Shown here in pieces: positions 5,167 to 5,340 of a DNA stretch of 5,340 nucleotides. The notes beneath the pieces were generated by a model. It searched no databases. It was not told the DNA's origin and worked only from the letters and a program-made list of their open reading frames with translations. A program made the translations under genes and the position numbers. The first letter of the stretch is position 1; the number at the start of each line of letters is the position of its first letter. Source of the stretch: Candidatus Omnitrophota bacterium (GTDB lineage: Bacteria > Omnitrophota > Gorgyraeia > 2-01-FULL-45-10); NCBI GenBank assembly GCA_026387135.1, contig JAPLMH010000016.1, positions 1 through 5,340 of the forward strand, in the 5' to 3' direction.

Positions 5167-5340
5167 ACCTGTAGAGCAAGAGAGAAACCACTATGCCCAA
5201 AGCTATGCCCGCAAATACCTCTATGGGCGTATGCCCCAGGAACTCTTTAAGATGCTTATCGTCGAGCCTCTTCTTCCAGTATATATCGTCCAGCATCTTA
5301 TTTAGAACCCCGGCCATCTTCCCTGTAGAGAACCTTACCC
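5165..5340 (-). CDS. DUF212 / divergent PAP2-family membrane protein, C-terminal end (cut by window edge)
   Basis: The last 57 residues of a protein whose start lies beyond the window, ending in TAA at 5167-5165. The visible part runs through VRFSTGKMAGVLNKMLDDIY, a charged stretch (WKKRLDDKHLKEF), then LGHTPIEVFAGIALGIVVSLLLYR. The LGHTPIEVFAG motif followed by a final transmembrane helix is the hallmark C terminus of the DUF212 family (YuiD of Bacillus subtilis is a member), described as acid phosphatase/vanadium haloperoxidase-related or divergent PAP2. The Arg two residues into the fragment probably corresponds to the VRxxxG segment of that family. Members are small integral membrane proteins whose biochemical role is poorly known; a phosphatase acting on membrane lipids is a guess from the fold relationship. 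All four Ile codons visible are ATA. It probably belongs to the same transcript as the genes that follow. Confidence 0.85.
   Translation of the reverse strand, partial: VRFSTGKMAGVLNKMLDDIYWKKRLDDKHLKEFLGHTPIEVFAGIALGIVVSLLLYR

Overview
All supportable genes in this window lie on the minus strand and read from high to low coordinates. They form one tightly packed, apparently co-transcribed block of nine genes, two of them cut by the window edges. No intergenic gap exceeds about 15 bases. I see no tRNA, rRNA, CRISPR array, mobile element or convincing terminator. The organism is a bacterium with a diderm envelope, because it carries a complete inner-membrane MCE (Mla-type) phospholipid transporter core. 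The moderate GC content, very strong use of the isoleucine codon ATA, TTG starts and this gene mixture suggest an uncultivated lineage of the Omnitrophota/PVC-neighbour type. That placement is inference only.

In transcription order the layout is as follows. (1) 5340-5165: C-terminal end of a DUF212 / divergent PAP2-family membrane protein. (2) 5153-4311: membrane-anchored TPR-like + LysM + YkuD L,D-transpeptidase, a peptidoglycan cross-linking enzyme. (3) 4297-3320: accA, carboxyltransferase alpha subunit of acetyl-CoA carboxylase. (4) 3366-2917: RsbW/SpoIIAB-type serine kinase with a Bergerat ATPase fold, whose start lies inside accA. (5) 2903-2568: single-domain STAS protein with an intact phosphorylatable serine. 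(6) 2554-1760: mlaE permease. (7) 1752-949: mlaF ATPase. (8) 933-319: mlaD, the MCE-domain subunit. (9) 307-1: N-terminal part of a CHASE2 sensor protein whose output domain lies beyond the window.

The genes share an envelope theme: cell wall (L,D-transpeptidase), fatty-acid supply (AccA) and phospholipid movement between membranes (MlaEFD). The most interesting point is the pair lying between accA and mlaE. In E. coli the STAS protein MlaB binds the MlaF ATPase and is needed for its function. Here the STAS protein sits directly before mlaE, carries Ser at the position of the key MlaB Thr, and is preceded by an RsbW-like kinase of the family that phosphorylates exactly that serine in anti-anti-sigma factors. 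This suggests a partner-switching phosphorylation control of a lipid ABC transporter, perhaps fed by the CHASE2 receptor encoded at the far end. The equally plausible conventional reading is an anti-sigma / anti-anti-sigma pair that happens to sit in this operon.
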